Virus record (IMG/VR): IMGVR_UViG_3300027905_000010
Span: 1-43,681 of that record
Direction: 5' to 3' (one strand)
Source: a virus
Length of the DNA stretch: 43,681 nt
Below, piece after piece: positions 23,427 through 29,986 of the stretch; position 1 is the first letter of the stretch; every line of letters begins with the position of its first letter. A model generated the notes under the pieces. That model did not search any database. It was given only the letters and a program-made list of their open reading frames with translations, and had not been told where the DNA came from. Made by a program: the position numbers and the translations under genes.

Positions 23427-23464
23427 GGTTTGCCTCCCGCGCCGGGATGGGTGATACTGTTCAT
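23420..23464 (-). CDS. Very short ORF (possible leader peptide)
   Basis: This 14-residue frame (MNSITHPGAGGKPC) has AAGGAG seven bases upstream and its TGA overlaps the next ATG. A good ribosome site on such a short frame suggests a leader or coupling peptide for the gene at 23208-23426. Confidence 0.35.
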   Translation of the reverse strand: MNSITHPGAGGKPC

Positions 23465-23491
23465 GGATCGTCTCCTTGCAGACGGTTGGTT

Positions 23492-23665
23492 TCAGGCCCG
23501 TTCCCGCGGGCCTTTTTTCTTGGAGATGAGCGGGTAGACCAGGGCCACCAGGGCGGCGGCGCAGACGACCCAGGAAATGACCTCGGTCCACCACGAGAGG
23601 ACGGCGAGGCCCAGAAGGCAGCCGGCGGCAAAGCCGATGAGGATGAGAGCGCCGACCCATTTCAT
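23492..23665 (-). CDS. Small membrane protein
   Basis: This 57-residue protein starts MKWVGALILIGFAAGCLLGL and has a second membrane segment (VISWVVCAAALVALVYPLI) before a basic tail (SKKKGPRERA). Two closely spaced membrane helices and a cytoplasmic basic tail are typical of small phage membrane proteins. The ATG overlaps the CII-like stop (ATGA). A possible role in exclusion or membrane signalling is speculative. Confidence 0.65.
   Translation of the reverse strand: MKWVGALILIGFAAGCLLGLAVLSWWTEVISWVVCAAALVALVYPLISKKKGPRERA
23495..23518 (+). terminator. Rho-independent terminator on the plus strand, inside a minus-strand operon
   Basis: GGCCCG (23495-23500), a six-base loop and CGGGCC (23507-23512) are followed by six T on the plus strand. 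On the minus strand the same hairpin follows a run of A and overlaps the stop of the small membrane protein gene, with no U tract. It would block plus-strand transcripts entering from the replication genes. Confidence 0.6.
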
Positions 23666-24168
23666 GACGCGTGCCTGGCCGTGGCCCGGGTCTCCTGCAG
23701 GCGCTCGCGCATGGCGATCAGGAAGTGGTTGAGCTTGTTCAGCTCGCGCTCCAGGTGATCCAGCGCTTCCGGCTCCTGGAAGTGGTCGGCGATCTCCTGG
23801 GCCAGCATGGCGTTGAAGACGCCCTCCTCACGCAGGGCCAGCACGAAAAGCTTGGTGACGGTGCGGGGGTCGATCGGCTTGTGCACCGGCGGGCCGGATC
23901 GAACGGCCTGGGTCAGGATCTCCAGCAGGGCCTCGGTCTTGAAGGCCTTGTCGACGACCGGGACCAGCCAAGCCGGCACCGCCCGGGTGCCGTTGATGTA
24001 GGCGCTGAGCGACGGGGCCGGGATCTTCAGAACGCTTTCGGCGATCCAGTTCTGCTCCCCCTCGGGGATCTGCTCCCGGATTTTGGCCCGCAGCAGGTCA
24101 TTCAGGATCCCGCTGTAAACCGAAATGGGATTGTCGTTGCAGTCACCTGCCGGGATATTTCGATCCAT
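23662..24168 (-). CDS. CII-like regulatory protein (putative)
   Basis: This 168-residue protein starts MDRNIPAGDCNDNPISVYSG; GAGGAA sits six bases before this ATG, which decides against the longer in-frame start at 24216. The segment NWIAESVLKIPAPSLSAYING and the following VPAWLVPVVDKAF read as a helix-turn-helix, like phage CII-family or host-like regulators. The C-terminal half (EALDHLERELNKLNHFLIAM) is a coiled coil. It heads the minus-strand replication operon and is probably its activator or timing regulator. Confidence 0.6.
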   Translation of the reverse strand: MDRNIPAGDCNDNPISVYSGILNDLLRAKIREQIPEGEQNWIAESVLKIPAPSLSAYINGTRAVPAWLVPVVDKAFKTEALLEILTQAVRSGPPVHKPIDPRTVTKLFVLALREEGVFNAMLAQEIADHFQEPEALDHLERELNKLNHFLIAMRERLQETRATARHAS

Positions 24169-24202
24169 GGAAGATTCCTCAGAAGGGTTGGTGATCGAGT
24201 TC

Positions 24203-24328
24203 ATGAAGATGGACAAGCTGCGGGTGTGGGGCCCGGTGGCGACCCGGGAATGGCTGGCCCGAGAGCGGCCGGTGGGCCGGGTGCCAACGCAGCCCGCGCA
24301 GGTGGTGCAGTTCCAGCGGGAGGGCTAA
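24203..24328 (+). CDS. Small basic protein, plus strand
   Basis: This 41-residue frame starts MKMDKLRVWGPVATREWLAR and ends VVQFQREG. A GTG at 24191 in the same frame, with AAGGG upstream, is an alternative start. It faces the CII-like gene from the opposite strand, 34 bp away, and is followed four bases later by another plus-strand gene. Function unknown. Confidence 0.45.
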   Translation: MKMDKLRVWGPVATREWLARERPVGRVPTQPAQVVQFQREG

Positions 24329-24331
24329 GGG

Positions 24332-24607
24332 ATGGACGACTTTCTGCGGATGTGCGTTCGCCGCGGCCATCGGAGGGAGATCTCCCGCCGGCTGGGCCTG
24401 GGCCAGGACGGCCTGCCCAAGGTGGTGGTGCAGCAGTTGGGCCTGTCGGTCAGATTCACGGCCTACAGCGAGGACCGCGTCGCCATGGTGGTGGAGGCGA
24501 TCCGCTCCGTGCTCCACAACCCGGGCGTGGACTGGAGCCTGTCGTGGGGCCCGCGAACGGAGGCTGAGCAGCCCACCTTGGGCGACCGGGGATCCCGGGT
24601 GCGGTAG
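24332..24607 (+). CDS. Hypothetical protein, plus strand
   Basis: This 91-residue frame starts MDDFLRMCVRRGHRREISRR and contains VVVQQLGLSVRFTAYSEDRV. Codon third positions are mostly G or C, as in real genes here, while the opposite frame is His-rich and unlikely. It ends 18 bp before the convergent cro-like stop. No family recognised. Confidence 0.5.
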   Translation: MDDFLRMCVRRGHRREISRRLGLGQDGLPKVVVQQLGLSVRFTAYSEDRVAMVVEAIRSVLHNPGVDWSLSWGPRTEAEQPTLGDRGSRVR

Positions 24608-24624
24608 TGGAGCGGCGGCGGGCA

Positions 24625-24942
24625 TCAGACGGCCTCGGCCAGCGGGACAGACGGTCCCGGGAGGACCGAAGGACCGGGCTGCGTGTCCGGGGTGGGGAGA
24701 GGCGCAGGGTTGTCTACTCCTTCAGGGGGGCGTTTGGAGAGGGAGGGCGCGGATTGAGGCCAAAGATCTGGGCGCAGTTCAGAACGAGTGATCAGCCCGA
24801 GGAGATCGGCTTCAATGGCGATGGCCAGCCTGGGTCCGGCAGGGACGGCGCCACGCAGAACCGCATGGACGTGGGAGTAGTCGTATCCCAGCCTCTTGGC
24901 CAAGGCGGCGATGTTGGAGACGCGTTCACGGAGATCAGACAT
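24625..24942 (-). CDS. YdaS-like Cro regulator
   Basis: This 105-residue protein has an N-terminal HTH, NIAALAKRLGYDYSHVHAVL, then RGAVPAGPRLAIAIEADLLG and ITRSELRPDLWP. The ending 'aIE..t.G.itr.eLRPDLwp' is diagnostic of YdaS-like Cro proteins. The C-terminal 40 residues are Pro-rich. The gene is divergent from the repressor, and its promoter candidate ends so close to the ATG that the mRNA may be leaderless; no Shine-Dalgarno is visible. It should act as the lytic-side regulator. Confidence 0.78.
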   Translation of the reverse strand: MSDLRERVSNIAALAKRLGYDYSHVHAVLRGAVPAGPRLAIAIEADLLGLITRSELRPDLWPQSAPSLSKRPPEGVDNPAPLPTPDTQPGPSVLPGPSVPLAEAV

Positions 24943-24948
24943 GTCGGG

Positions 24949-24966
24949 AGTATGGGATCAAATCCC
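24949..24966. promoter_or_regulatory. Operator 1 of the immunity switch
   Basis: GGGAT (24954-24958), three bases and ATCCC (24962-24966) form an inverted repeat. It is extended on the left by AGTATGGGA, a nine-base word that recurs in inverted orientation at 26458-26466. Confidence 0.55.
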
Positions 24967-24977
24967 GCACTCGGCAA
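24949..24977 (-). promoter_or_regulatory. Promoter for the cro-like gene
   Basis: On the minus strand TTGCCG (24977-24972), 17 bases and CATACT (24954-24949) form a sigma70-like pair with four of six matches each. Start would be at or next to the ATG at 24942. The -10 lies inside operator half-site AGTATGGGA. Confidence 0.5.
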
Positions 24978-24997
24978 GAGGTTTCCAGATAGGAATC

Positions 24998-25015
24998 AAT
25001 CCCAGGGTTGGGATT
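24998..25015. promoter_or_regulatory. Operator 2 of the immunity switch
   Basis: AATCCCA, four bases and TGGGATT form a perfect 7-bp inverted repeat. It shares the TGGGAT core with operator 1 and ends nine bases before the repressor start codon, so bound repressor could also limit its own gene. A related half-site GGAATC lies just upstream. Confidence 0.6.
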
Positions 25016-25023
25016 ATTCTCGT

Positions 25024-25407
25024 ATGGAGAAAGAGATCAACCCTTACCAGGCGAATTTCAAGCAGGCGGTCAAGGACCTCCGTCTTTCGAGGGGGATTAC
25101 CCTTCAGGTGGTGGCGAATCTGCTGGAGTTGGACATCAATACCCTTCACGACTACCTGTACAAACCGCATAGTCGGCCGGGCCGGGATCCATTGAAGCTC
25201 CTAGCTGGCCTCACGGGACGCCCTATGACAGATTTTGACGACGATCCCGGGGCACCTCCAGAAGGCGCCACCGAAGACTCATCTGAAATGGACCGGTTTA
25301 TGTTACGCGTGATGGGAAAAGATCTTTCAAAATTGACAGAAAAGCAGAAACGTAATGCGTTAGATCAATGGAACGTTATGATGAGAGGATATGAATCCTC
25401 CGAATAA
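25024..25407 (+). CDS. HTH prophage repressor (ImmR/CI-like)
   Basis: This 127-residue protein has an N-terminal helix-turn-helix (VKDLRLSRGITLQVVANLLE, then LDINTLHDYLY) and a short acidic and helical C-terminus (DFDDDPGAPPEGATEDSSEM, then KLTEKQKRNALDQW). There is no LexA/CI peptidase domain. It overlaps the downstream ImmA-type protease gene by 17 bp, as immR-immA pairs do, so inactivation is probably by cleavage by that protease. ATG 25024 gives a start shortly after operator 2; Shine-Dalgarno is poor. Confidence 0.72.
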   Translation: MEKEINPYQANFKQAVKDLRLSRGITLQVVANLLELDINTLHDYLYKPHSRPGRDPLKLLAGLTGRPMTDFDDDPGAPPEGATEDSSEMDRFMLRVMGKDLSKLTEKQKRNALDQWNVMMRGYESSE

Positions 25408-25855
25408 CCCGTCATGGTTTGGGCGGAAATACCCGACCTGGAATGATCTTCTGCAATATGCAGAAAAGCTAGGGTGCAAGGTTGGGTATGCAGACATCGG
25501 TGAGAACGCGCTGTTTGTGGCCGGGATGGGATCCCAACCTCCAGCCATTATTCTTCCCGCCGAGGATGGGCTATTGGCTTTTTGGCTTTTGGCCCACGAA
25601 CTGTTTCACCTATCTCACCACACAGGCCCGCGGAGCCAACTCCTCTATTCCAAGGGAGAGACTCAAGCTGATCAATGGGCGGCCCGGGCCCTAATTCCGG
25701 AACATCGCATCCGGGCCCACGGCAATGCTAGCCTGGACGCATTCATCGCGGCGCTGAGCGCCCATTACGAGGATCTCCCCCTCATCGACTGCCCGGCGCG
25801 TCGCCTCGCGGCCCACATCGCAGGGGTCAGGCTCAAATTACTGGAGGCAGCGTGA
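25391..25855 (+). CDS. ImmA/IrrE-family metallo-endopeptidase
   Basis: This 154-residue protein has the zinc motif HELFH at 69-73 and the third-ligand region KGETQADQWAARALIPEH at about 88-105, which is the COG2856 pattern. By analogy with ICEBs1 ImmA it would cleave the cognate repressor when DNA damage or another signal activates it, releasing lytic transcription. It overlaps both the repressor and the next gene (GTGA), so the three are co-translated. Codon use is visibly less GC-rich than in structural genes. Confidence 0.85.
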   Translation: MNPPNNPSWFGRKYPTWNDLLQYAEKLGCKVGYADIGENALFVAGMGSQPPAIILPAEDGLLAFWLLAHELFHLSHHTGPRSQLLYSKGETQADQWAARALIPEHRIRAHGNASLDAFIAALSAHYEDLPLIDCPARRLAAHIAGVRLKLLEAA

Positions 25856-26373
25856 CGGACGAGAAGAAGAGCAAACGCCTTTCCCTTAAAAGGGTCGGCC
25901 TCGGTTGCGGTGGTGCATTTCTGGCTTTCATAATCCTTGGTGTCATCGTCACCCACAGCGGCGGGCAAAAGGGCCCCGAAACGCCCCAGTCGGCTGGCCC
26001 AAATCCCAGGCAGGTATTCCAGGATGCCGTGCTAAAGAGGTTCAACGTGGGGTTCGAGAAAAGGAACCCAAAGGGCGTCAGCCTTATTGTTGATCTCAAA
26101 GACTTTGAAGATAAGGATATAACCATGACGGTCACCTTTGCCAAGGTCCAGCCGCTCTCCGAGGTAATCATCGACACAGAGGACATAACACGGGCCATCC
26201 TGTCCGAGTTGCAAGCCGGGGGGCGGAGGCCAGCAGAGGATGGCATTCGGGTCATGGTCTTTGGCGAGACCCCGACCACGGGCGAAACCGGAACCGCCCG
26301 AGTGATCAGGTATGGAGAGGCATACTACGAGCCAAGCGAGGATGCCGTAAAGTTCAAGCAACCATCATTCTGA
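25852..26373 (+). CDS. Single-pass membrane protein coupled to the ImmA gene
   Basis: This 173-residue protein starts at a GTG that overlaps the protease stop, with GGAGG five bases upstream. A basic N-terminus (TDEKKSKRLSLKRV) precedes one membrane segment (LGCGGAFLAFIILGVIVTH, about 17-35) and an outside domain of mixed beta and charged sequence (residues 50-173). It ends just before a strong terminator. It could be a superinfection-exclusion protein or a sensor for the switch; no family was recognised. Confidence 0.65.
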   Translation: MTDEKKSKRLSLKRVGLGCGGAFLAFIILGVIVTHSGGQKGPETPQSAGPNPRQVFQDAVLKRFNVGFEKRNPKGVSLIVDLKDFEDKDITMTVTFAKVQPLSEVIIDTEDITRAILSELQAGGRRPAEDGIRVMVFGETPTTGETGTARVIRYGEAYYEPSEDAVKFKQPSF

Positions 26374-26397
26374 GCGACTAGCTTTCCTGGTCCATTG

Positions 26398-26424
26398 GCC
26401 CCACTTCGGTGGGGCTTTTGTTTG
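26398..26424 (+). terminator. Terminator of the immunity operon
   Basis: GCCCCAC (26398-26404), a TTCG loop and GTGGGGC (26409-26415) form a perfect 7-bp stem followed by TTTTGTTT. It lies 24 bp after the stop of the membrane protein gene. Confidence 0.9.
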
Positions 26425-26438
26425 TCTGAAAATAATTC

Positions 26439-26467
26439 TTGACGCTATGGTATTCATTCCCATACTA
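26439..26467 (+). promoter_or_regulatory. Candidate early promoter overlapping an operator half-site
   Basis: TTGACG (26439-26444), 17 bases and ATACTA (26462-26467) resemble a sigma70 promoter; the -35 matches five of six bases. TCCCATACT (26458-26466), the inverse of the operator word AGTATGGGA, covers the -10, and TATGG/CCATA (26446-26450, 26460-26464) form an inverted repeat. This would place the early operon under the same repressor. Transcription would run antisense through 26930-26535 before the first early gene. Confidence 0.45.
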
Positions 26468-26534
26468 GGGGTATCGAACAGCACCGCACCCCCCCCCAGC
26501 AAAGGAACCCGCCACCATGCCCCTCCCCCTCCAC

Positions 26535-26930
26535 TCACCTGCGATTCAAATAACTCAGCAGGGACGTGGCCCGGCGGATGAGCTCGGCGAGCAGCTCCTG
26601 GTCTGCCAGGCCAAACCGACTCTCCCGGCAAGAGTCCGCAAGGTCATGTTCGGCCTTGCGGTAGCGCTCCAGATCGCGGCGGAACCTACCCCGGCGGAAC
26701 GGGGACAGGTAGAACTCAACCTCGTCCATACCGTCTCGAAGGCCGGACATGACGTTGCCGACCGCTGCCCCCTCGATCTGCCGCTCCAGCACCTCGCGGT
26801 GGGCGCTGGCGATCGGGTTCCATTCCTTCCGCTTGTCCCGACCAAGGGCGTACCGGTTGCCCAGCCAGAACGTGCCGAGGCTGCACCCCAAGGTGATGCA
26901 AGGCCAGGGCCAAGGTGGTGGAGACGTCAT
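26535..26930 (-). CDS. Small membrane-anchored phage protein of unknown function
   Basis: This 131-residue protein has a short N-terminal hydrophobic segment (PWPWPCITLGCSLGTFWLGN) followed by RYALGRDKRKEWNPIASAHR and a charged helical body ending SLLSYLNRR. The 'lGnr.algrdkrkEfNp' stretch is one I recognise from hypothetical phage proteins. AAGGGA lies six bases before the ATG. It is isolated on the minus strand between two plus-strand operons and may be a lysogenic-conversion gene. Confidence 0.65.
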   Translation of the reverse strand: MTSPPPWPWPCITLGCSLGTFWLGNRYALGRDKRKEWNPIASAHREVLERQIEGAAVGNVMSGLRDGMDEVEFYLSPFRRGRFRRDLERYRKAEHDLADSCRESRFGLADQELLAELIRRATSLLSYLNRR

Positions 26931-27091
26931 GAGTTTCCCTTTGAGCTTTGGTTCTACATTACATGCCCAATTTTCTCATTCCTACTTGGGTATTTCATTA
27001 AATCCGAGTTCTAATCCCACCCCCGCGCCACAAAGCAAAGCCCCCTGGACAAGAGAGGGCTAGCAAAAGCGCGCCTCATGCAGGAGGACAC

Positions 27092-27172
27092 ATGCAAATC
27101 GTACCCTTCAAACCGGCGCCGCGCAAGCCCCGCAATCCCGAGCCCATCGCTCCGATCAGGCGGGCCGCGTGA
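27092..27172 (+). CDS. 26-residue protein at the head of the early operon
   Basis: A perfect AGGAGG five bases before the ATG introduces MQIVPFKPAPRKPRNPEPIA, a short basic Pro-rich peptide ending IRRAA. Its TGA overlaps the next ATG (TGATG). The strong ribosome site and coupling argue that it is translated, perhaps as a leader that feeds ribosomes to the recombination genes. Confidence 0.6.
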   Translation: MQIVPFKPAPRKPRNPEPIAPIRRAA

Positions 27173-27399
27173 TGTGCCAGGAGCTGCCCTTCCCCTTCAC
27201 GCTCCTGCCGGCCGTGCCCCGCTGCGCTTGCGGCGAGCCCATGGACCACGAGGACGAGCGCACCGCCGGCAAGTGCTGGGCGTGCCTGGCCGAAGAGGCC
27301 GGCTTCTCGATGCCCGCGCCCCGTCCTCTGCTCCCCCGCCTCACCGCCCACCAAATCGACGCCCTGTGCGGCGTCACCCACCGGAGGAAGTCCGCATGA
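27172..27399 (+). CDS. Small zinc-finger-like protein
   Basis: This 75-residue protein starts MCQELPFPFTLLPAVPRCAC and has paired cysteines in RCACGEPM and GKCWACLAEE, a CxC...CxxC arrangement that could hold one zinc. It is coupled to the exonuclease gene (ATGA). A role in recombination is inferred from place only. Confidence 0.6.
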   Translation: MCQELPFPFTLLPAVPRCACGEPMDHEDERTAGKCWACLAEEAGFSMPAPRPLLPRLTAHQIDALCGVTHRRKSA

Positions 27400-28271
27400 A
27401 CATCACCCTCGACACCATCGCCAGCAACGCCATCCCCGGCATTACCTGCGGGATCCCCTTCGACGAGTACCTGGAGCTGGAGGGCGACAGCGCCTCCAAG
27501 CTCAAGAAGGCCATGCAGTCCCCCCTGGCCTACAAGTGGGCCCTGGACCACCCGGACCACACCAGCACGCCGGCCATGGCCCTGGGCACCGCGGTGCACA
27601 CCGCCGTCCTGGAGCCGCACCGCATGCGCACCGACTACGTGCTGTGGGACCAGGGCGACAAGCGGGGGAAGGCCTGGACCGAGTTCAAGACGGCCCACGA
27701 GGACAAGCAGATCCTGAGCGCCAGCGAGTTCGCCGACGTGAAGGGGATGCGCTCCGCCCTGATCAACCACGCCCCTGCGGCCCGCTACCTGGCCCGGGGC
27801 CTGGCCGAGGTCACCATTCAGTGGATCGACCCGGTGACCGGGCGCCAGGTGCACGGCCGCATCGACTGGCTGACCTTCCTGGATGACCGCTTCATCCTGT
27901 GCGACCTCAAGACCACGCGGGACAGCTCCAGGCGCCGGTTCCAGAGCGCTGCCTTCGATCTTGGCTATCACCTCCAGTTCAGCCTCTACGCCGACGGGTT
28001 CTACACCCTCACCGACATCTACCCCCAGTTCGTCACCCTGGCCGTCGAGTCCAAGGCCCCCTACGAGCCGGCCGTCTACGACGCCAGCGAGGCCTTCCTG
28101 GCCCGGGGCCACGAGGACTACCAGCGGATCCAGGCCACTCTGCAGCAGTGCGAGCGCACCGGCATCTGGCCGGCCCGGGCCACCGAGGAGATGGAGCTGG
28201 ACCTGCCGGCGTGGGCCGGCGGCAACGACGCAGAAGACGACGATCTCTCGGGCCTCGACCTCACCGCATAA
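27396..28271 (+). CDS. RecE-like exonuclease (PD-(D/E)XK, DUF3799)
   Basis: This 291-residue protein shows LEGDSASKLKKAMQSPLAYK, AMALGTAVHTAVLEP (about 65-80) and the nuclease core GRIDWLTF-DDRFILCDLKTT with Asp and Lys (about 153-172), then FDLGYHLQFSLYADGF. These are the exonuclease VIII C-terminal domain signatures: 'G.a.H..vLep', 'G.iD...' and 'DlKt'. It should resect double-stranded ends for single-strand annealing. No RecT/Bet was recognised, so the next two genes may supply the annealing function. GGAGG precedes the ATG. Confidence 0.85.
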   Translation: MNITLDTIASNAIPGITCGIPFDEYLELEGDSASKLKKAMQSPLAYKWALDHPDHTSTPAMALGTAVHTAVLEPHRMRTDYVLWDQGDKRGKAWTEFKTAHEDKQILSASEFADVKGMRSALINHAPAARYLARGLAEVTIQWIDPVTGRQVHGRIDWLTFLDDRFILCDLKTTRDSSRRRFQSAAFDLGYHLQFSLYADGFYTLTDIYPQFVTLAVESKAPYEPAVYDASEAFLARGHEDYQRIQATLQQCERTGIWPARATEEMELDLPAWAGGNDAEDDDLSGLDLTA

Positions 28272-28280
28272 GGAGCCTCC

Positions 28281-28766
28281 ATGGCCATCAAGAAGCCGAA
28301 CACCTACGACCAGATGTATCCCGGGCGCTTCCTCAAGGCCGGGCTCTTCGAGGGCAAGCACGTGACCCTCACCATCAAGGACGTGAACCTCGAGGAGCTG
28401 GAGGGCGACGACGGGAAGAAGACCAAGGCGCTCATCGCGTTCAACGAGACCGAGATGCAACTGGTGACCGCGAAGACGAACGGCCTGTGCATCAAGCACA
28501 TGTTCGGCGACAAGCTCTCCGGCTGGATCGGCAAGCGGGTGACGTTTTTTCCCAGCACCTGGAACGGCGAGCCGGCCATCCGCGTCTGGGGGTCTCCGGA
28601 CATCCCGGCCGACATGAACGTCTCCATCCAGCTTCCCCGGCGGAAGCCCATCCCGATGGTCATGCACCACGTCGGGCCGGCCGGCCCCGCGGCGCCCGCC
28701 GATCCTCCGGCCCAGGCTGCGCCGCCCGCCGCCGCTACCGCCCCCGTCGATGACCTGCCCCTCTGA
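28281..28766 (+). CDS. Recombination-operon protein, possible OB-fold ssDNA-binding protein
   Basis: This 161-residue protein starts MAIKKPNTYDQMYPGRFLKA and contains HVTLTIKDVNLEELEGDDGK, LVTAKTNGLCIKHMFG and WIGKRVTFFPSTWNGEPAIR, ending in a proline/alanine-rich acidic tip (APVDDLPL). A beta-rich core followed by a flexible Pro/Ala linker and an acidic, hydrophobic tip is the SSB layout, and the gene lies directly after a RecE-like exonuclease. The function is inferred from these features. Confidence 0.55.
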   Translation: MAIKKPNTYDQMYPGRFLKAGLFEGKHVTLTIKDVNLEELEGDDGKKTKALIAFNETEMQLVTAKTNGLCIKHMFGDKLSGWIGKRVTFFPSTWNGEPAIRVWGSPDIPADMNVSIQLPRRKPIPMVMHHVGPAGPAAPADPPAQAAPPAAATAPVDDLPL

Positions 28767-28774
28767 GGTGCCCC

Positions 28775-29977
28775 ATGGAAGACCTTGAAATCGGAACCGC
28801 CCCCATCACCCCGCTGGCCCCCAAGGCCAAGCGGGCCTCCCGCCGGTCCGCCGCGGACCTGGTGCTGGACGGCACCAGCGCCCGGGTGCTGGAGGAGGCC
28901 CCCCTGGAAGGCATCATCGAGCCCGAGAAGGTGGCCACCGTCGCGGAGGACAAGCGCCTCGAGGTGTTCTCTACCCCCGGCGGCCTCCGGCCCATCATCG
29001 ACCTGATCACCACCATGGCCCGGGCCCACAAGCCGGACCTCTCCACCGATGCCGGGCGGAAGATCACCGCCTCCGTCGCCTACCAGGTGGCCCGGTGCAA
29101 GACCCGCCTGGATGATGCCGGCAAGGCCCTGGTGGCCGAGCTGAAGGAGCTGCCCACCAGGATCGACGAGAACCGCCGCGCCATGCGCGAGGAGATGGAC
29201 GCCCTGAAGGACGAGGTGCGCCAGCCGCTGACCGACTGGGAGGCCGGCCAGGCCGCGCAGCAGGCCTTTGTCCGCGACATCCTCGACGCCCCGGGCCGGT
29301 TCGCCGCGGCCCCCGCCGCCCAGGTGCTGGCCGAGATCGAGCGCCTGGAGGCCCTGGACCTGGGCGCGGCCCCGGACTTCGCCGAGGACGCCCACCTGGC
29401 CCTGGCCGGGGCGCTGGATGCCCTGCACACCCTGCGCAAGAAGCGGGAGCAGGAAGACGCCGACGCCGCCGAGTTGATCCGGCTGCGGGCGGCGGAGGCC
29501 GAGGCCAAGCGCCGACAGCTGGCCGACGAGAAGGCCCGCAAGGACACCCAGGACGCCCTCGACAGGGCGGAGCGAGACAAGGCCGCCGCCGAGCAGCGGG
29601 CGAAGGATGCCGAGGCCGCTGCGGCCAGGGCAAAGGCCGATGCAGAGGCGGCCGCCGCCAAGGCGAAAGTCGACGCCGAAGCTGCGGCTGCCCGGGCGAA
29701 AGCCGATGCGGAAGCCGCCGCCGAGAAGGCCAAGGCCGACGCAGAGGCAGCTGCGGAGCGCGCCGCCCAGGCGGAGCGGGACCGCGCGGCAGCCGCCAAG
29801 AAGGCAGATGAGGACAAGGCCGCCGCGGCCGCCGCCAACGTGGAGCACCAGCGCACTTTCAACCGCGAGGCGCTGGCCGACCTGCTGAATGTCCTGGCCG
29901 GCGACGAGGCCGCGGGCAAGGCGGTGCTGCTCGCCATCTACAACCGGCAAGTCCGGCACGTGGCGATCAATTATTAG
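28775..29977 (+). CDS. Coiled-coil protein of the recombination operon (DUF1351-like N-terminus)
   Basis: This 400-residue protein has an N-terminal domain with PDLSTDAGRKITASVAYQVA, then KTRLDDAGKALVAELKEL and DEVRQPLTDWEAGQ. This 'dlsT..Grk.i.s.a..va..Kt.ld..gk.l' pattern is familiar from phage proteins next to RecE/RecT-type genes. Residues about 225-350 are a TolA-like coiled coil of repeated AAARAKADAEAA and AEKAKADAEAA units. The C-terminus is a short helical domain (ADLLNVLAGDEAAGKAVLLA). It may scaffold the recombination machinery. Confidence 0.65.
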   Translation: MEDLEIGTAPITPLAPKAKRASRRSAADLVLDGTSARVLEEAPLEGIIEPEKVATVAEDKRLEVFSTPGGLRPIIDLITTMARAHKPDLSTDAGRKITASVAYQVARCKTRLDDAGKALVAELKELPTRIDENRRAMREEMDALKDEVRQPLTDWEAGQAAQQAFVRDILDAPGRFAAAPAAQVLAEIERLEALDLGAAPDFAEDAHLALAGALDALHTLRKKREQEDADAAELIRLRAAEAEAKRRQLADEKARKDTQDALDRAERDKAAAEQRAKDAEAAAARAKADAEAAAAKAKVDAEAAAARAKADAEAAAEKAKADAEAAAERAAQAERDRAAAAKKADEDKAAAAAANVEHQRTFNREALADLLNVLAGDEAAGKAVLLAIYNRQVRHVAINY

Positions 29978-29986
29978 GGAGCAGGC

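Noticed and set aside
24179-24625. Minus-strand frame of 148 codons between cro-like and CII-like genes
   Set aside because: It is rich in His, Pro, Ala and Leu and looks like the antisense of the two plus-strand genes.
29607-29800. Repeats in the coiled-coil gene as a DNA-level tandem repeat or origin
   Set aside because: The periodicity follows Ala/Lys/Asp/Glu codons of a TolA-like coiled coil and is explained by the protein.
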